A stretch of 64,000 bases of DNA, taken from assembly GCF_033807575.1 (NCBI RefSeq), contig NC_084707.1, positions 23,709,888 to 23,773,887 on the forward strand. Reading direction: 5' to 3'. A program made the position numbers and the translations under genes. Origin of the DNA: Cydia pomonella. Lineage: Eukaryota; Arthropoda; Insecta; Lepidoptera; Tortricidae. Positions 46,016 to 58,404 of this stretch are shown one piece after another. Position 1 is the first letter of the stretch; each line of letters opens with the position of its first letter. A model generated the notes under the pieces. The model was not told the DNA's origin. It saw only the letters and a program-made list of their open reading frames with translations, and made no database searches.

Positions 46016-46787
46016 GACTAGTGGCTCTTTGAGTTACCTCGAAAGCATAACTTAAAACTCAATAAATGTATGCTTCCACCATTTTGAAAAAAAAACTAAA
46101 TCGACAAAAACAAACTAATCATCGAACCTGCTGACAAAATTTTACGAAAATTGGCTGAGAATTGCGAGGAGAACATCCAGACATACGAAAGGACTTTTGT
46201 CTACACTGAAATGGAGGACTTCGCTAACGCTCGGTCAATGACCCCGGAGTCATCTTATAGGTAGTATTTCACATCGCTCATCGCTCACTGTGAAAATCGT
46301 ATATCTTACTGACATTCGGCCCGATTCGAACAATGATTAAGAAACATTTCAGATCTTGGATCGATCGATAAAAAAAACGAAAAACAAATTTCGATTCCGC
46401 TGTGATCCCAATAAGATCTAACTACGATATTTCTAACGTCAAAATGACATTGGTTGCCCGAATCGAGCTGCTTCTGTCAATTATACGACATACAAACGAT
46501 ATCTAAATGAGAACTTATCTAAACCAGAACTTATCGTTATCGTATCGATGTTCTAACCAAGTTTTTCGCCGAGACCAAACAGTGCCCCAGAACCAACATT
46601 TTTTCATTATACACTTACAAAAATAAACTTTTCGTATTACCTAGGCTTACGAAGACTTAAAAAGTGAGTTTTTAAGTTGTCCAAACATACAGTTGCTAAC
46701 CGATGAGTTGGGAAATCATACAAATTATTGTGTTGAGTTTCCACTTGATCATTCGGCATTAAGGCATGCGAAAAATTGGTTGGGAAA

Positions 46788-47060
46788 TGGCATTCGATAA
46801 AATAATTTTCGACAATGATTTAAATAAAATAAAACTGGTTTATTTCAGACGTAAGTCGATCTAGGTTAGCATCATTATAAAAAAGTAATTTAAGTATTAA
46901 GTAATTTCCTCCCGAGGACGCTTCGGCTGTAGAATGAGCTCCCTGCCGAGGTTTCGCCGGCAACGCGCATGTAACACCTCTGGAGTTGCAGGCGTCCATA
47001 GGCTACGCTGACTGCTTACCATCAGGCGGGCCGTATGCTTGTTTGCCACCGAGTGGTATT
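46788..47060 (+). pseudogene. LINE C-terminal scrap plus tail A, unit 1
   Basis: It starts CATTCGATAAAATAATTTTC, carries AATGAGCTCCCTGCCGAGGT (reading NELPAEV), then tail A (GGCAACGCGCATGTAACACC...GTTTGCCACCGA). Unit 2 lies about 375 bp downstream in the same order. Confidence 0.7.
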
Positions 47061-47162
47061 TAAAAAAAGAGCGTTTTTTCGTGGAAAAAAAACCAAAAAG
47101 TAATATAACATATAAACCACGAAATGGTCCCGACTTAGCATGGTGCTAGCCTGAATGACAAA

Positions 47163-47440
47163 TGACATTCGACAAAATAATATTCGACAATGATGTAAAT
47201 AAAACAAAAATAGTTTATTTCAGACGTTTCTTTTTTAAATCAAATCTCCCTGCCGAGGATTTCCGGAGGCGCTACAGTATGGGATTCTTCAAAAAAGGTG
47301 TGTACAGGGTATGAAAGGGTTGGCATTGTCAGCAACGCGCATGTAATATCCCTAGTGTCGCAGGCGTCCATAGGCTACGGTTACTGCTTAGTGCTTACCA
47401 TCAGGCGGGCGGGCTTGTTTGCCGCCGATGTTGTATTACT
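47163..47440 (+). pseudogene. LINE C-terminal scrap plus tail A, unit 2
   Basis: CATTCGACAAAATAATATTC, then CTCCCTGCCGAGGATTTCCG, reading LPAEDFRRRYSMGFFKKGVY before a stop. Tail A follows with a short duplication (CTGCTTAGTGCTTACC) and a deleted end. The peptide is the 'LP-E-F---Y-M--FKK-VY' ending of a CR1/Jockey-like pol. Confidence 0.75.
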
Positions 47441-47801
47441 AAGTACTTTACTTTAGGGTAAATAACATTAAAAAAAATACAATAAAATGAAAAAATAATA
47501 CAAAAATAATTTAGAGAATCCTCTCTCCAAATACCGGTCCAAAGTGGGATCTCAATCGTTGACTTCTCCGTATCCCGATAATCTATGTTAATGGGTCACC
47601 GGTCTGTTTGTCCATTTGTACAGGAAGCGGCGAGTTGACATCCTGGTGCGTTTCGAGGCTTTGGTTAGGGGTGAGAGGTTATTTTCTTATGGTACAGTCG
47701 GGTTGGCTTTCATCTTTGAAGGGTTTCATATGAATAAGAGGGGTGTCAAGCTAGAAACTTAAAAAGGACACAAGATATGGCGCGTCGCACGAAATTTTCA
47801 A

Positions 47802-48072
47802 TAAATAAATAATAAATATTATAGGACATTATTACACAAATTGACTAAGTCCCACAGTAAGCTCAATAAGGCTTGTGTTGAGGGTACTTAGACAACGATA
47901 TATATAATATATAAATATTTATAAATACTTAAATACATAGATAGAAAACACCCATGACTCAGGAACAAATATCCATGCTCATCACACGAATAAATGCCCT
48001 TACCAGGATTTGAACCCGGGACCATCAGCTTCGTAGGCAGGGTCACTACCCACTAGGCCAAACCGGTCGCGA
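47802..48072 (-). mobile_element. SINE S1, full length reference copy
   Basis: From the head GACCGGTTTGGCCTAGTGGG (- strand) through box B GGTTCAAATCCTGG to the AATA-rich tail, with no deletion seen. The best-kept S1 copy here and the reference for the others. Confidence 0.95.
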
Positions 48073-48079
48073 AAACTAT

Positions 48080-49050
48080 TTCAATAGAAGTAATCACGAT
48101 CTTGTCTTATCTTGGGCTGGCTCTGTCCAATTTGTTCGCCGCAGTTCGTTTTATATCGTACCAGCGCATTTGCAATCAAGGAACCTGGAATTAGATAACC
48201 AGGACACCAGGACCTGTGAGAGGGGACCGGGAAACGACCCTAGGGTCGGTTTTTGCTCCATGATCTCCATTAAACCAAAGGCTTGCACCACCTTCTTCGG
48301 CATTTTATTTTATATTTGTTCTAGCGGCAAAAAATATGCAATGTTTTCATGTTTACTTTTATTGTAGATTAATATAGTGCCTTATGACAGTCGGAGAGAT
48401 AAAAATACACATACATAATTTGACGGACGGATGTACAGCAGTGCAGTGTTACCCTTCGAATAAGGAGAGTTAAAAAGCACCGAAAAGTTTAATAACTATT
48501 CATTCGTAGGAGGACAACACAGAAGAAATAATTATATGAATCAGAAAAACATGAAATACCTCCTCAAATCATTCAACTACGATTCAAATACGAGCATGGG
48601 CTCAATATTACCAATGTTGTTTTTTTTTTCGTTTAGTCTAGTAGACATTGTGGTATTTCGAGTTGTGGGGCAACGGCACCAATCTTTGCACAGCATATGA
48701 ATGAAAGTGGACTGTACTCCAATAAAGGCCAGTGCTATTTCCCTGTATCAGTAGTGGGAGGAAAAGGGCGTCCCAAAAAGGAAATCACGACGTTTACCAT
48801 TGCCGTGTATTTGACACCGCCATTGGCTACGACTAAACGATAACATAAATATTGTGCCACATATATTTGGACACATACAGTGTGAAGTAATGGTAACTGA
48901 TTGAAATTTGGAAGAGATCAAAGTAGACATATTTTCAAGGATATTTGGAGAGGAAGAGCAGTGGTGGGGCGTCGAACCTGTGTTAGGGAAACTAAAACTA
49001 ATCCCTAAAGAGTTAACGTGCCTGTAATGCCTAGAACACTTAAGGTAACG
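48080..49050. other. No feature recognised
   Basis: A 152-codon - strand frame (49206-48748) runs from the MITE at 49058 into this stretch. It shows no family motif and is not supported as a gene. Confidence 0.35.
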
Positions 49051-49057
49051 TTCGGAT

Positions 49058-49215
49058 ATCAACTGCAGCCGCTTTACTGTTGCGGCTTCTTTGTTGCCGC
49101 AGCTGTATCTGTCAATTTGCTTGATGAAATCAGTGACGTTAGCCGCCGCATTACGGTGGCGATTATGATTATGATGCCGCAACAGTAATGCAGCTGCATT
49201 TGACATCCAAATGTC
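49058..49215. mobile_element. Palindromic MITE (CAACTGCAGC family)
   Basis: ACGTTCGGATATCAACTGCA...TTACTGTTGCGGC is mirrored by GCCGCAACAGTAATGCAGCT...CATCCAAATGTCCGT. The middle has GCCGCAGCTGTATCTGTCAA. Fragments of the family lie at 13431-13500 and 58900-58945. Confidence 0.7.
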
Positions 49216-49219
49216 CGTA

Positions 49220-51800
49220 GGAAAGTTGCATAACCTTAACTCAGACTAAAAAAGTAATTGGCCCTAGTACGTTTCTTTGAGGGTATTAAGTTTGTCGGGC
49301 TAAGACTTGGTGTCGGTAAAACAACAGAGAGCTGTCAATCTCAAATTAATACTGTGTCGTGAGAACAAAGCCAAACTCACATTCCATTGCAGATTAGTAC
49401 TTCTAAGCTTTTTTATTTAAAAATTGACATGAATAGGATCATCTTAGTTTGAATCAGTCATAGGTGTGAGTCATAGGTTTTCCTATTTTGCTTAAAGGTT
49501 ATTTTTTAGGATTGTAGTCTTGTAAAATTTCAAACGTTGATTGTAGTTCCTAATCTTTTTATTTTTACTTCTATAATCTGCGACGTATGAGGTTGTATTT
49601 TTGTATTTTGCATGTTTACTTTGGATAAATGGATTGAGAGCAGAAGAAATTACTTACTAGAAGGTTTATGAGAAAGAATTTTCATTACAGGCACAGAATT
49701 CAGAGGACCCCAAACCCTAAGCTGTGCTTATGTCCTAGCTACTAAAATAATATTCGATTGGTCAATTCACTACCTTATTATCCTGCTTTTAAATCAATTT
49801 AGTTCTAACAGGACATCAGATCGGTCGGAAAAACAGGGACAATCGAACTGTCAATTTATCTGGCATATAAATACAAGAATAATTTGAATAACATATTCTT
49901 GATACACATCTATAACATGTCACTTGAAGATCCGGACATCCCGCATCGTAATTTCTGTCTGCAACAAAACGCCGGTTGACTCCTTTCGCTCTGGTTTCTC
50001 CATACAAAACTATTTATATTCAAATGTTTCTTAAAACACGTCACGCTCACGTCATAACTAAGCATCAACCGCCACCCTTCGATCGATAGAGACAGGAACC
50101 ATGGGAATTTCAATCACCCAACACACCCCAACCACCTGAACCCTTTACTATTAACTGGTTTCACATAATAACTATTTAAAATACATGTGTCCGCGCTAGT
50201 TGAATGTATTATTGATATTATATGATAGTTTATTTTAGAGGCATTGTGTTCTAAGGGACGTTCCTGGACGGTTGTGATGGTCGAACAAAACAAATTGCCT
50301 ATGGAAATACAAGCTTATCTAAACAGTTAGCGGCGTCGCTTTAATCTTACCTTTTATTTTCTTTTTCTTACAGTTGAGTGTAGTTAGAAATTTGTCCGTC
50401 TGCAGTTAGTAAATTGGTGGTCAGAAGATTTTGGTCTGAGTCGTTAGTTCGGGTCACCGGGCCCGATGCGATTTGGGACAACTTTTGACGGCTGTCAAGT
50501 TTTATTCTTATTCTCTTGATTGACAGGCAAGGGCTGACCCATCCTATCCTGCCGGACAATAGATTAGTTACTTTAAATATTTTGAAATACTCGAGACTAT
50601 TTTGTTTTTCCATTGTTGGCGTACGAATAAGATAACTACAATAAAATTCACGTTATATTTTTTAAAAGTATTTTTGTCTTAACTTCTACGAACATATAAC
50701 CATTTTTATCATCGTTAAAATCTCCAACATCCTGCATCCTGACTTCAGAATCTAGGCAATTTAAGAAAAATGTTCTTCATTTATGTATGTCCCTGTGTTA
50801 CCGTGTTGTGTTACAGCGATGCATGTAAAAAAATCTGAATAAGAAGTGGTAACTACATATTCTGAATAAAGAAAAAAATATGGATAAAACTGAGCCTGGA
50901 CAAAATACGGAAAGTGCTCATTAGCATTTCTAATGTACTCTTGGTCCTTTCATACGCAGTTATGCATACTGATATAAATTACGTTAAAATTAGTATAAGG
51001 AATGCCGATTTTTGTATAAGGTGTAACCAATATAGTAAATAGGTTTAAAGGCATATTCAGTATCGTGTTCTGATTAGGAAAAAAGCGAACAAAATTTTTT
51101 TTGAATTGAAAATATATTGGTTTTTGTATGAAGGATCGACAGACAACGGACAACCTATCCCATATATATTTTTTCTTACTTTCGCGTCGAAGACATTTTT
51201 CTTCTACTTTTCCTGATCAGAACACAATGCTAAATACACATTAAAGGTAATTAGATGAGGATATATTTTAAAGTGAAAACGTTGAGGTTTTATCTATAAT
51301 TTGGTATAGAATTTAGAGACCAGTCATAGATCAGAGTTTTAAAATTAAAACTACCAGAAAATCGACCGAAATAATAACCTCCTCCTTTTTAAATTCGGAT
51401 AAAAATACAATGATAAACTACACAGGTCCATTGAAACATCATTTTTTGCACATTTAGCCTCCAATAAATCCAACCACGTGACACAGTGTTTTATGTCCCA
51501 TAACGAATCCTAAAAGCCCGCTATTAACGCATAAAGAGCCGCATCACTTTTGTCACAGCCTTTCAATAAGCGTTGATCCGGCCTCATTAATCTACGTTTA
51601 ACAATGGTTTAACAACGTTTAACAATGGAGACGATTGTACTGAAGAATGTTGTGTTATGTTAATGTTTGTTGTGTATTTTGTTGTGTTAGGAGTATTCTA
51701 GCAGGTACTTTTATTTGAAATGCACCAATCATAGGACCTAAAGAGAAAATTTTGAGTATTTTTGATATTTCACCGACACCTGCAAAATTTCTACTGCTTT
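49220..51800. other. No feature recognised
   Basis: Frames of 60-81 codons only, mostly on the - strand and without motifs. No shared repeat found. Confidence 0.35.
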
Positions 51801-51822
51801 GGGCGTTAAAAGTTGAATGGCC

Positions 51823-52158
51823 TTCTTTCTTTCTTCCTAGCGTTGTCCCGGCATATTGCCACGGCTCAAGGGAGCCTGGGGTCCGCTTTGACAACTAATC
51901 CCAAGATTTGGCGTAGGCACTAGTTTTTTACGAAAGCGACTGCCATCTGACCTTCCAACCCAGAGGGTACTAGGCCTTGTTGGGATTAGTCCGGTTTCCT
52001 CACGATGTTTTCCTTCACCGAAAAGCGACTGGTAAATATCAAATAACATTTCGTACATAAGTTCCGAAAAACTCATTGGTACGAGTCGGGGTTTGAACCC
52101 GCGACCTCCGGATTGCAAGTCGCACGCTCTTACCGCTAGGCCACCAGCGCTTCGCAAA
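51823..52158 (-). mobile_element. SINE S2, full length, with 15-bp TSD
   Basis: The flanking repeats AAAAGTTGAATGGCC (51808-51822) and AAAAGTTGAATGTCC (52159-52173) differ at one base. The - strand head is CTGGTGGCCTAGCGGTAAGA, with box B GGTTCAAACCCCG and a GAA-rich tail. The 106-codon - strand frame is simply S2 translated. Confidence 0.95.
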
Positions 52159-52621
52159 AAAAGTTGAATGTCCTATTCGTCCTTAATATTTTCGATGTTG
52201 TTAATTACAGACACTGCAATTGGTTTCAATAGTTATTTAACAGGATTAGTCTATAGCATCCCATTACTGGTGCCAGTCCCATTACAGGGGTGGTTACTAT
52301 TAGGTAACTCAAACCTTTAGTTGCGCACAATAAGTTGTGACTATAGGCCACTATAGGGTCAAAATATCTCATTGGATCAAAGAGGACAGGAGCCCAATTC
52401 GGATTTTGCTACTTCCTGCGGTTTTAATCCTATTTTGATAATACGACCTTGAAGATAGCTCACGCTGATCAGTCGTGCATGCAAAATGAAGTGAGGCTAA
52501 GTGAGGCCATTTTCTCCAAACTTTCATACCTCTGCGTATAACATGGACAAAGTAAGATAGCAACCGATGTTGGCATATGGTGGACAGAGTGTTTTGATGC
52601 CAAGATGTGAGAGAATTGACG

Positions 52622-52735
52622 CTACCTAGCTTCTTTCATCATCATCATCCCTTCATCGCCCACTGCTGAGCATAGGCCTCTTTTCTAGTACGCCACTTGT
52701 CCCGGTCCTGAGATAATCTCATCCAGAAGTGATCC
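52622..52735 (-). pseudogene. RTE-like LINE 3' end
   Basis: The - strand reads LSQDRDKWRTRKEAYAQQWA followed by a stop and an (ATG)n-like 3' end (GATGATGATGATG). 'DRDKW' followed by 'AYAQQW' and a GATGAT tail is a common RTE-type ending in Lepidoptera. Only the last ~35 codons remain. Confidence 0.75.
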
Positions 52736-53169
52736 ACAATTTTCCGAATTCCCTCACAGCTACCTAAATATATATGTACGTTAAATCAGCAAGATCGTAC
52801 CTGTGCCTAAAAAATTTAATAAAAGTACCTGTTTCATACCAAGCCGTCATAAAAGGGCAAACGTGTCCACCAATATCGGCCATTGTTGTGACGTCATTAA
52901 CCGTTCCTCAATCACGCTTTACGACCGATCCGACATAAAAATATTTAACTGTCTGTTTACAGATAATATTAACGGTTTGTTAGCCCCTTTCTATTATCGT
53001 TCTTATGTATAGTGTGTTAAGGGACGAAGTGTTTCGGTCGTTAAATTAATTAGTGTAAATATTTGTATTGAGATTGCGAAATAATCAAGATCCATGTTGA
53101 TGGATATGATTATACCTTTAGATATACATACATATTATAAATAGGAACAACAACCAACCAAGGATTGAG

Positions 53170-53338
53170 CCCCTCGAAATCGAGGCCGGGGTTGCGGCCA
53201 ACCTCGATGGCGTTGGTGAGATGATCTGGACGTCTTTGATAGGAACTGGTGGGAGACGGGTCAAGTCCGGGATACGTGGAAGGGGAGGATAAAGGCCTTT
53301 TGTTCAGCAGTGGGACACTCTAGGCCCATATAAATAAA
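53170..53338 (+). pseudogene. LINE 3' end scrap
   Basis: The + strand reads DDLDVFDRNWWETGQVRDTW, KGRIKAFCSAVGHSRPI, a stop and then ATAAATAAAAATAAATAAAT. The pattern resembles the 'D-D-W---E-F---GD' C-termini of RTE-type LINEs, with a likely frameshift (FVQQWDT in the other frame). Confidence 0.65.
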
Positions 53339-53428
53339 AATAAATAAATTATGAACATCATTTATAGAGAACAGAAAAGGTGTTGTGCGGGGATTAAGTA
53401 CGAGCAATATCTAAAAATAAGTAAGTAA

Positions 53429-53860
53429 GTAAATATTCTTTATTGTGCACCATACAGTTAAAAATAGACGGGAATTGAAAAAACACGTAAAAGTTAGGTA
53501 ACAACAGGCGGTCTTATCGCTAAGAAGCGATCTCTTCCTGACAACCTTTGGGTAGCAGGAAACTATGAACTTACAACATTGAACGGGTAGTGTCGATATT
53601 CATATAATTCAACAAAATGAAGACGCAAACAATATAATACATACCTACATACTAATAAAATAAATACATATATACATACATGCATTATATATTATACAAT
53701 CATAAATAAAGGCAAGTTAAGGCAGCGAAAGGTAATGAGTCTTCAAAAGAGTTTTGAAAACGGGAAGGGATTTAGCACGTCTAATGTCTAATGGCAAAGC
53801 ATTCCACAACTGAACAGCACGAAAAGAAAAAGAGTAAATAATTGCATTGTATTGTAGAGT
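53429..53860 (-). pseudogene. LINE pol C-terminus and 3' UTR
   Basis: The - strand reads SFSFRAVQLWNALPLDIRRA, KSLPVFKTLLKTHYLSLP and a stop at about 53718-53720. About 290 bases of 3' UTR follow, ending in ACAATAAAGAATATTTACTT. 'AVQLWNALP--IR----FK--LK' is a textbook Jockey/CR1-like C-terminus. The best-preserved LINE peptide in the window, but 5'-truncated. Confidence 0.85.
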
Positions 53861-53999
53861 AAATATTGCATTTAGTGGACTCGATTTGCTAGCCATGCTA
53901 AATTTTGCTTGAGTTTATTTACAAACCTACATTGTATATTTGGCACAGCAGAAAACAAAATGGAACAAAATAGGCTCAGTATAATAGATATAAATATCT

Positions 54000-54110
54000 G
54001 TTAGTTCGTGTCATCCACGATGACGCGTAGATTTGTCAAATCTAACCTTTAATGACATGACATTATGAGTCAAGGCACGCGTCTTCGTGAATGACACGAT
54101 CTGTTCTAAC
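54000..54110. mobile_element. MITE, TTAG..CGTGTCATCCACGA ends
   Basis: GTTAGTTCGTGTCATCCACG with ATGACGCGTA is mirrored by CACGCGTCTTCGTGAATGAC followed by ACGATCTGTTCTAAC. Confidence 0.75.
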
Positions 54111-54184
54111 ATTATCATGAACACTCAGAATCTGGTGGAATAAATATTGAGCGGAAAACTCTTAGATAATACCTAAAACTAAAA

Positions 54185-54310
54185 AATGGACGCTTAGCAC
54201 AAGGAATGTCTAACATTGACCCGCCTATTTTCTATCTCTATCGCACGCGCGTAATTATATTGCTGTCCTGCTCGCACAGTATCATTGACCGCAGGCCCTT
54301 ATTTTATCAA
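54185..54310. mobile_element. Decayed copy of the 4405-4547 MITE
   Basis: GGACGCTTAGCACAAGGAAT, CATTGACCCGCCTATTTTCT and TGCTGTCCTGCTCGCACAGT align with the left half and centre of the 4.4-kb element; the right arm is degraded. Confidence 0.65.
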
Positions 54311-54655
54311 TATTTTTTGTCTGAGTTAAGATTCTTCTTTATATTTATTTCTAATAAAATTATTAAATTTTAACACAGGATACTCGCGTTTATGTACAAT
54401 GCTACACCATTAGCTTATTTTATAAACTGAATTCTTCAAGCAATACTTCCTTCTATTTAAAGCTAAAGAACGCCAAAGGAGCCAGTTATCGGGACCAATA
54501 AAGTAATAAATAAAAACAATCAGTCAAAACGGTGGGTTCTGGGAAATAATAAAATTATTGCATTGTGCGCTTCAAGACAAACGCTTATCTGATTAAGCAG
54601 TGTCATTAGGACGAGTCGTCGATGGAGGCGTGAATAGATACGGGCGATACGGAGA

Positions 54656-55200
54656 TAATAAATAAATAAAATAAAAGAAAATAAAAGGCTTTTATTTCAG
54701 GCAGTCAGTACCCATAGTGCATACAAAGTTATTATTACTAAATTAAAACTAAACTAAACTAAATTGACACTGTAAAGGGGTGCCTTGTGTTAACTCATGT
54801 TAAAATTAAATTGAATTAGAATTAAGAAATAAATAATAGATCTTAAGCTTAAATACTTACTCTCATCTGTTGCTACCTTTATTTACATTGAAAATCTGTT
54901 TTTAAATTTGGTTTCCTTGTAGTGGTAATACATGGATTTTAAATTTTAACCAATGGTATTGAATTTCCGGTTTCTATGTGTAGCCATTATGTCATGTCAT
55001 ATCTCGTGAACATATTTGTTTATGCCAAAGGGGCCATGTTTAGATTTATCTTGGTTTTGTTTTAGATTTAATGTAGTCATATTTTAGTTTTAGTTTACTT
55101 ATAGTTTTATTATTAAATTTAATAATTATTTTATATCATAATTGTATTTCTTTGTAAACATGTTTTATTTATATTAAATCACATATGAAACAGAAAAATA
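54656..55200 (-). repeat. Possible LINE 3' end and AT-rich remainder
   Basis: GGCTTTTATTTCAGGCAGTC followed by GTACCCATAGTGCATACAAA, next to an AAATAAAATAAAA run, looks like an inverted retroelement 3' end known from moths. The rest is AT-rich with no features. Confidence 0.35.
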
Positions 55201-55829
55201 ACGATTTGTAGCCTAAACATATTGTGAGATTTGTGAGTGTTCTAGGATGTGAACACGATCACTGTGCTTGTTTGCTAGACCAGTAATTGGTAGGTAACCT
55301 ATAAATACTTTGCAGAAAGTCATCAATCCCCGCCCCTTAGGAGATAATGTCTAGAAAAGAAAACTTGAATTACTACATAAATAAAAACGCTCAATATCGT
55401 CATCTAGATGGGTAGGGGGTAAGTGACGTGAAGGAACTAGGTTTTCAAAAAGCCATTTGTATTTCGGTATATTCGGAATGAATTCCCCGAATCTCTTTTA
55501 TGCCACTTTCCGCCTAATACCGGTTTTTACTTCTCTACCAATTCAACCGCCGAATCTACCTTCGGATGTATCTACAGCGACGTTCGACAAACAATAATGA
55601 CGATCATTTGCTTGTCACACATCGATTCGACCATTCACGATGGGGATCTTTCGAGCGACAAGGGCCCAAGTCACATGGGATGCTGCAGCGTATGGGACTC
55701 TGTCAAATAAAGTAATAAAGAGGCGTGCGATACGTGATATAGAATCGAGTGTTGTAGAGTCTTCTTTTAATATTTTGGAACAGGAATTATATTTCTAAAG
55801 CAAGTGAGAATAACATCCATGCATCTTCA

Positions 55830-56036
55830 CCACTTAGATGGTTGGCAGTCCTCAACTATGCGTTCCTCCAGAAACTTCCTGCTTTATACATGCTTCGTAC
55901 AGCTAAATTGAGGAACAAACTGTCCCCCGTAATATTTCCGAACTTATAGGACCTTCAAGAAAAGTACGTAATCCCATCTTATATAAAGGCAGCGCAGTTG
56001 CAAAACCTCTGGTGTTGCAGGTATCCATGGGCGACG
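55830..56036 (+). pseudogene. LINE pol end plus tail B, interrupted by SINE S2
   Basis: HLDGWQSSTMRSSRNFL, then a stop-broken stretch and GCAGGTATCCATGGGCGACG. The tail B module is cut at the point where S2 begins. Confidence 0.7.
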
Positions 56037-56292
56037 TTTCTGGTCCTGGCTCGTACCAATGAGTTTTTCGGAACTTATGTACGAAATGTCGCTTTTTGGT
56101 GAAGAAAAAGATCGTGAGGAAACCGGACTAATCCCAATAAGGCCTAGTTTACCCTCTGGGTTGGAAGGTCAGATGGCAGTCGCTTTTGTAAAAACTAGAC
56201 CCTAAGCCTTATTCTAGGGATTAGTTGCCAAGTGGACCCCAGGCTTACATGAGCCGCGGCAATTATGCCGGTACAACGCGAGGAAGAACGAC
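56037..56292 (+). mobile_element. SINE S2, head-truncated, inside a LINE tail
   Basis: It begins CTGGCTCGTACCAATGAGTT (no box B) and continues to GGTACAACGCGAGGAAGAAC. One segment (ACTAGACCCTAAGCCTTATT) is altered from the norm. Confidence 0.85.
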
Positions 56293-57225
56293 GAGCCACA
56301 GATTAAAATTTGATCGAATTGCATATTTCTGGTGGAATGTTACTGATAGTATGAAGCAAGGGAAAAGCTCTGCAGTGGAAATCACAAACCAGAAGACGCA
56401 GCAATAGAAGCCACTCAATAACATGGATCGGACCTCTTCACATATTTGTATAAGGTATTAGTTTCGTGAGTGTTGCGGATTGATTATACTTGCCGTAAAA
56501 CTAAGTGGCGAGTCAGGTCATAATGCCATCTCTTTCACTCTTGTCTTTTAACATGGGTAAAGGAGATATCATTATGTTTTGCGGCAAGTATAGTGACATC
56601 GATGGCCAGCAGAGCAGTGTGTCGTACCAAAGACTTTTCACTTAGTAGGTACCTTAAAGATGTCCTTCTGTTCTGCAGGAAAACAAGAAGATTCGAAGAG
56701 AATAGGGTGTGAGTGCCATCGGGACCGTAACCTGCAACTCCAACTCCAGGGAACTGGGCTGAATAAACGCAATAAGCGATCAACAGCCCGCCTGTTACCA
56801 GCCTGGCGACCCTGCATCTACATCTAGTTCTGCAAGTCGTAAGTTTTGCATTAAATTCAGATCATATTGTGGGAGAGGTTTTAGTTTTTTTATCATATTT
56901 TGAAATTGGAAATCTGCTGCTGGACTCTATGCACTAGTGACATGGTAAATTTTCACCGCTTTTTATAAAATTAGACCATGTCCTGTCTAGATCTTTGCTC
57001 TTGGAGCAAGATCTCAATCTTGATAACGGCCCGTAGAGTGTTTCTTTGTGCGCGCGTCAATCTCTGATCGATGAAAACGGAGCGGACTGCGACGTTTGGT
57101 GTTTACTAACGGTACCGTTCAGATTCAGACTACATAAGCTATTTATTGTTGCAGTATTGCAGCGCGACATTGCTGCCGTAAATTTCAAAAATCCGGACTA
57201 CCGGTAATTTTATCGACAAATTTAT

Positions 57226-57430
57226 TATCATCTTCCCCGCGTTGTCCTGGAGTTTTGCCAAGGCTCATGGAAGCCTAGGAGTCCGCTTGACAACTAATCC
57301 CAAGAATTGACGTAGGCACTAATGTTAACAAAAACGACTGCCATCTGACCTTCAAATCCAGTGGGGTAACTTATGGAAAGCCTTTGGGATTAATCCGGTT
57401 TTCTAACGATATTTCCTTCACCGGGAAATC
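57226..57430 (-). mobile_element. SINE S2, truncated
   Basis: CGCGTTGTCCTGGAGTTTTG to CGATATTTCCTTCACCGGGA on the + strand. The tRNA-like head is missing, and an insertion (GTAACTTATGGAAAG) sits in the centre. Confidence 0.8.
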
Positions 57431-58404
57431 TATATTAAAATATTACTAATACTAACTTACGCCGGTATTAAGTGAAAAGCCAAAAGTACCAAAGCATAGT
57501 CGTGGACTTTAATTGTTGAGCGGCTTAGGGTTTACTTTATATTGGATATTTCAATTCGAAACGCCTAATAGCATTTGCACGCTGCTCTGCTGGCCAGCGA
57601 TTGATAGTAATCATAATCATGAAACTAAAACACCCCTCGCGTCTCCCTCACACTTGGCGTTCAACACGTTCAATATTCAAAATGCAACACGAAAGCACTT
57701 TGGTTTTTTACATAGTTCTTTTATTTGAAGCGAAAAACTCGAGGTGGTACAAGCTTTTGCAAACGACCCTCGATCGATGAATGTTTTCATCCGCTAAAAA
57801 CATAAGTTTCCACTGAGAATGTTTGTGCTTGACCTGTTTGTTAAGAATAAGTTGCCACTATTCAGGTGATCTTTTTACGTATTACACATAGTAACTTCTT
57901 GTGACCATGAAACGCCGTTCAGGAGGCTCTGTTTGGGATGCCTCAAAAAGCCTCGAAATTCTACAAAAACACGTTATTACATAACAGTAGCACGACAATA
58001 GTCAGCGAGCTGCTAATTGTCATTGTGGCTTTGTGGCTAACAACCCTATTGTCGACGCATGGACGCCAATCGGAGAATAAAGGTGCGGCGATACTTGCGA
58101 CACGACCGCTTGTGGTCGAACGGAGAAGAAATCAGCGATAGTAACCATCATTTGTTAGAACTAAGGCAAAAAGGTTAAATTTTAGTTGTCAAACTACCCG
58201 CTAGATGTCGCTGTACCGTGCGTGATAAATCCTAGTTCGCGGTGTTAAGATTTTTCCGGGAAACATGACCTGTGGCCGGTACTTATTATTGTCAAGCTTT
58301 TTTAACAGTTGTACCTGTCTTCAATTTATTACGTTATTGTAAATCTTATGGTCAAAAAGAGTGCTTTTTTTGGACCTTTTTACAAAAATAAACCTACTTT
58401 AAAT

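Noticed and set aside
45763..46023. CRISPR-like repeat/spacer
   Set aside because: The short direct repeats are target-site duplications of a transposon; no array of regularly spaced repeats exists anywhere in the window.
46300..46580. Region with GATTCGAAC / CGAATCGAGC words, possibly a MITE
   Set aside because: I could not find matching inverted ends or a second copy in the window.
47990..48072. Possible tRNA gene from the GGTTCAAATCC box
   Set aside because: No full cloverleaf; the box belongs to the head of SINE S1 and recurs in every S1 copy.
48748..49206. 152-codon - strand frame
   Set aside because: Its N-terminal third is a palindromic MITE; the rest has no motif or splice context.
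51837..52157. 106-codon - strand frame
   Set aside because: It is the SINE S2 sequence read as protein; similar frames occur in the S2 copies at 4.6 and 60.9 kb, and it lies between target-site duplications.
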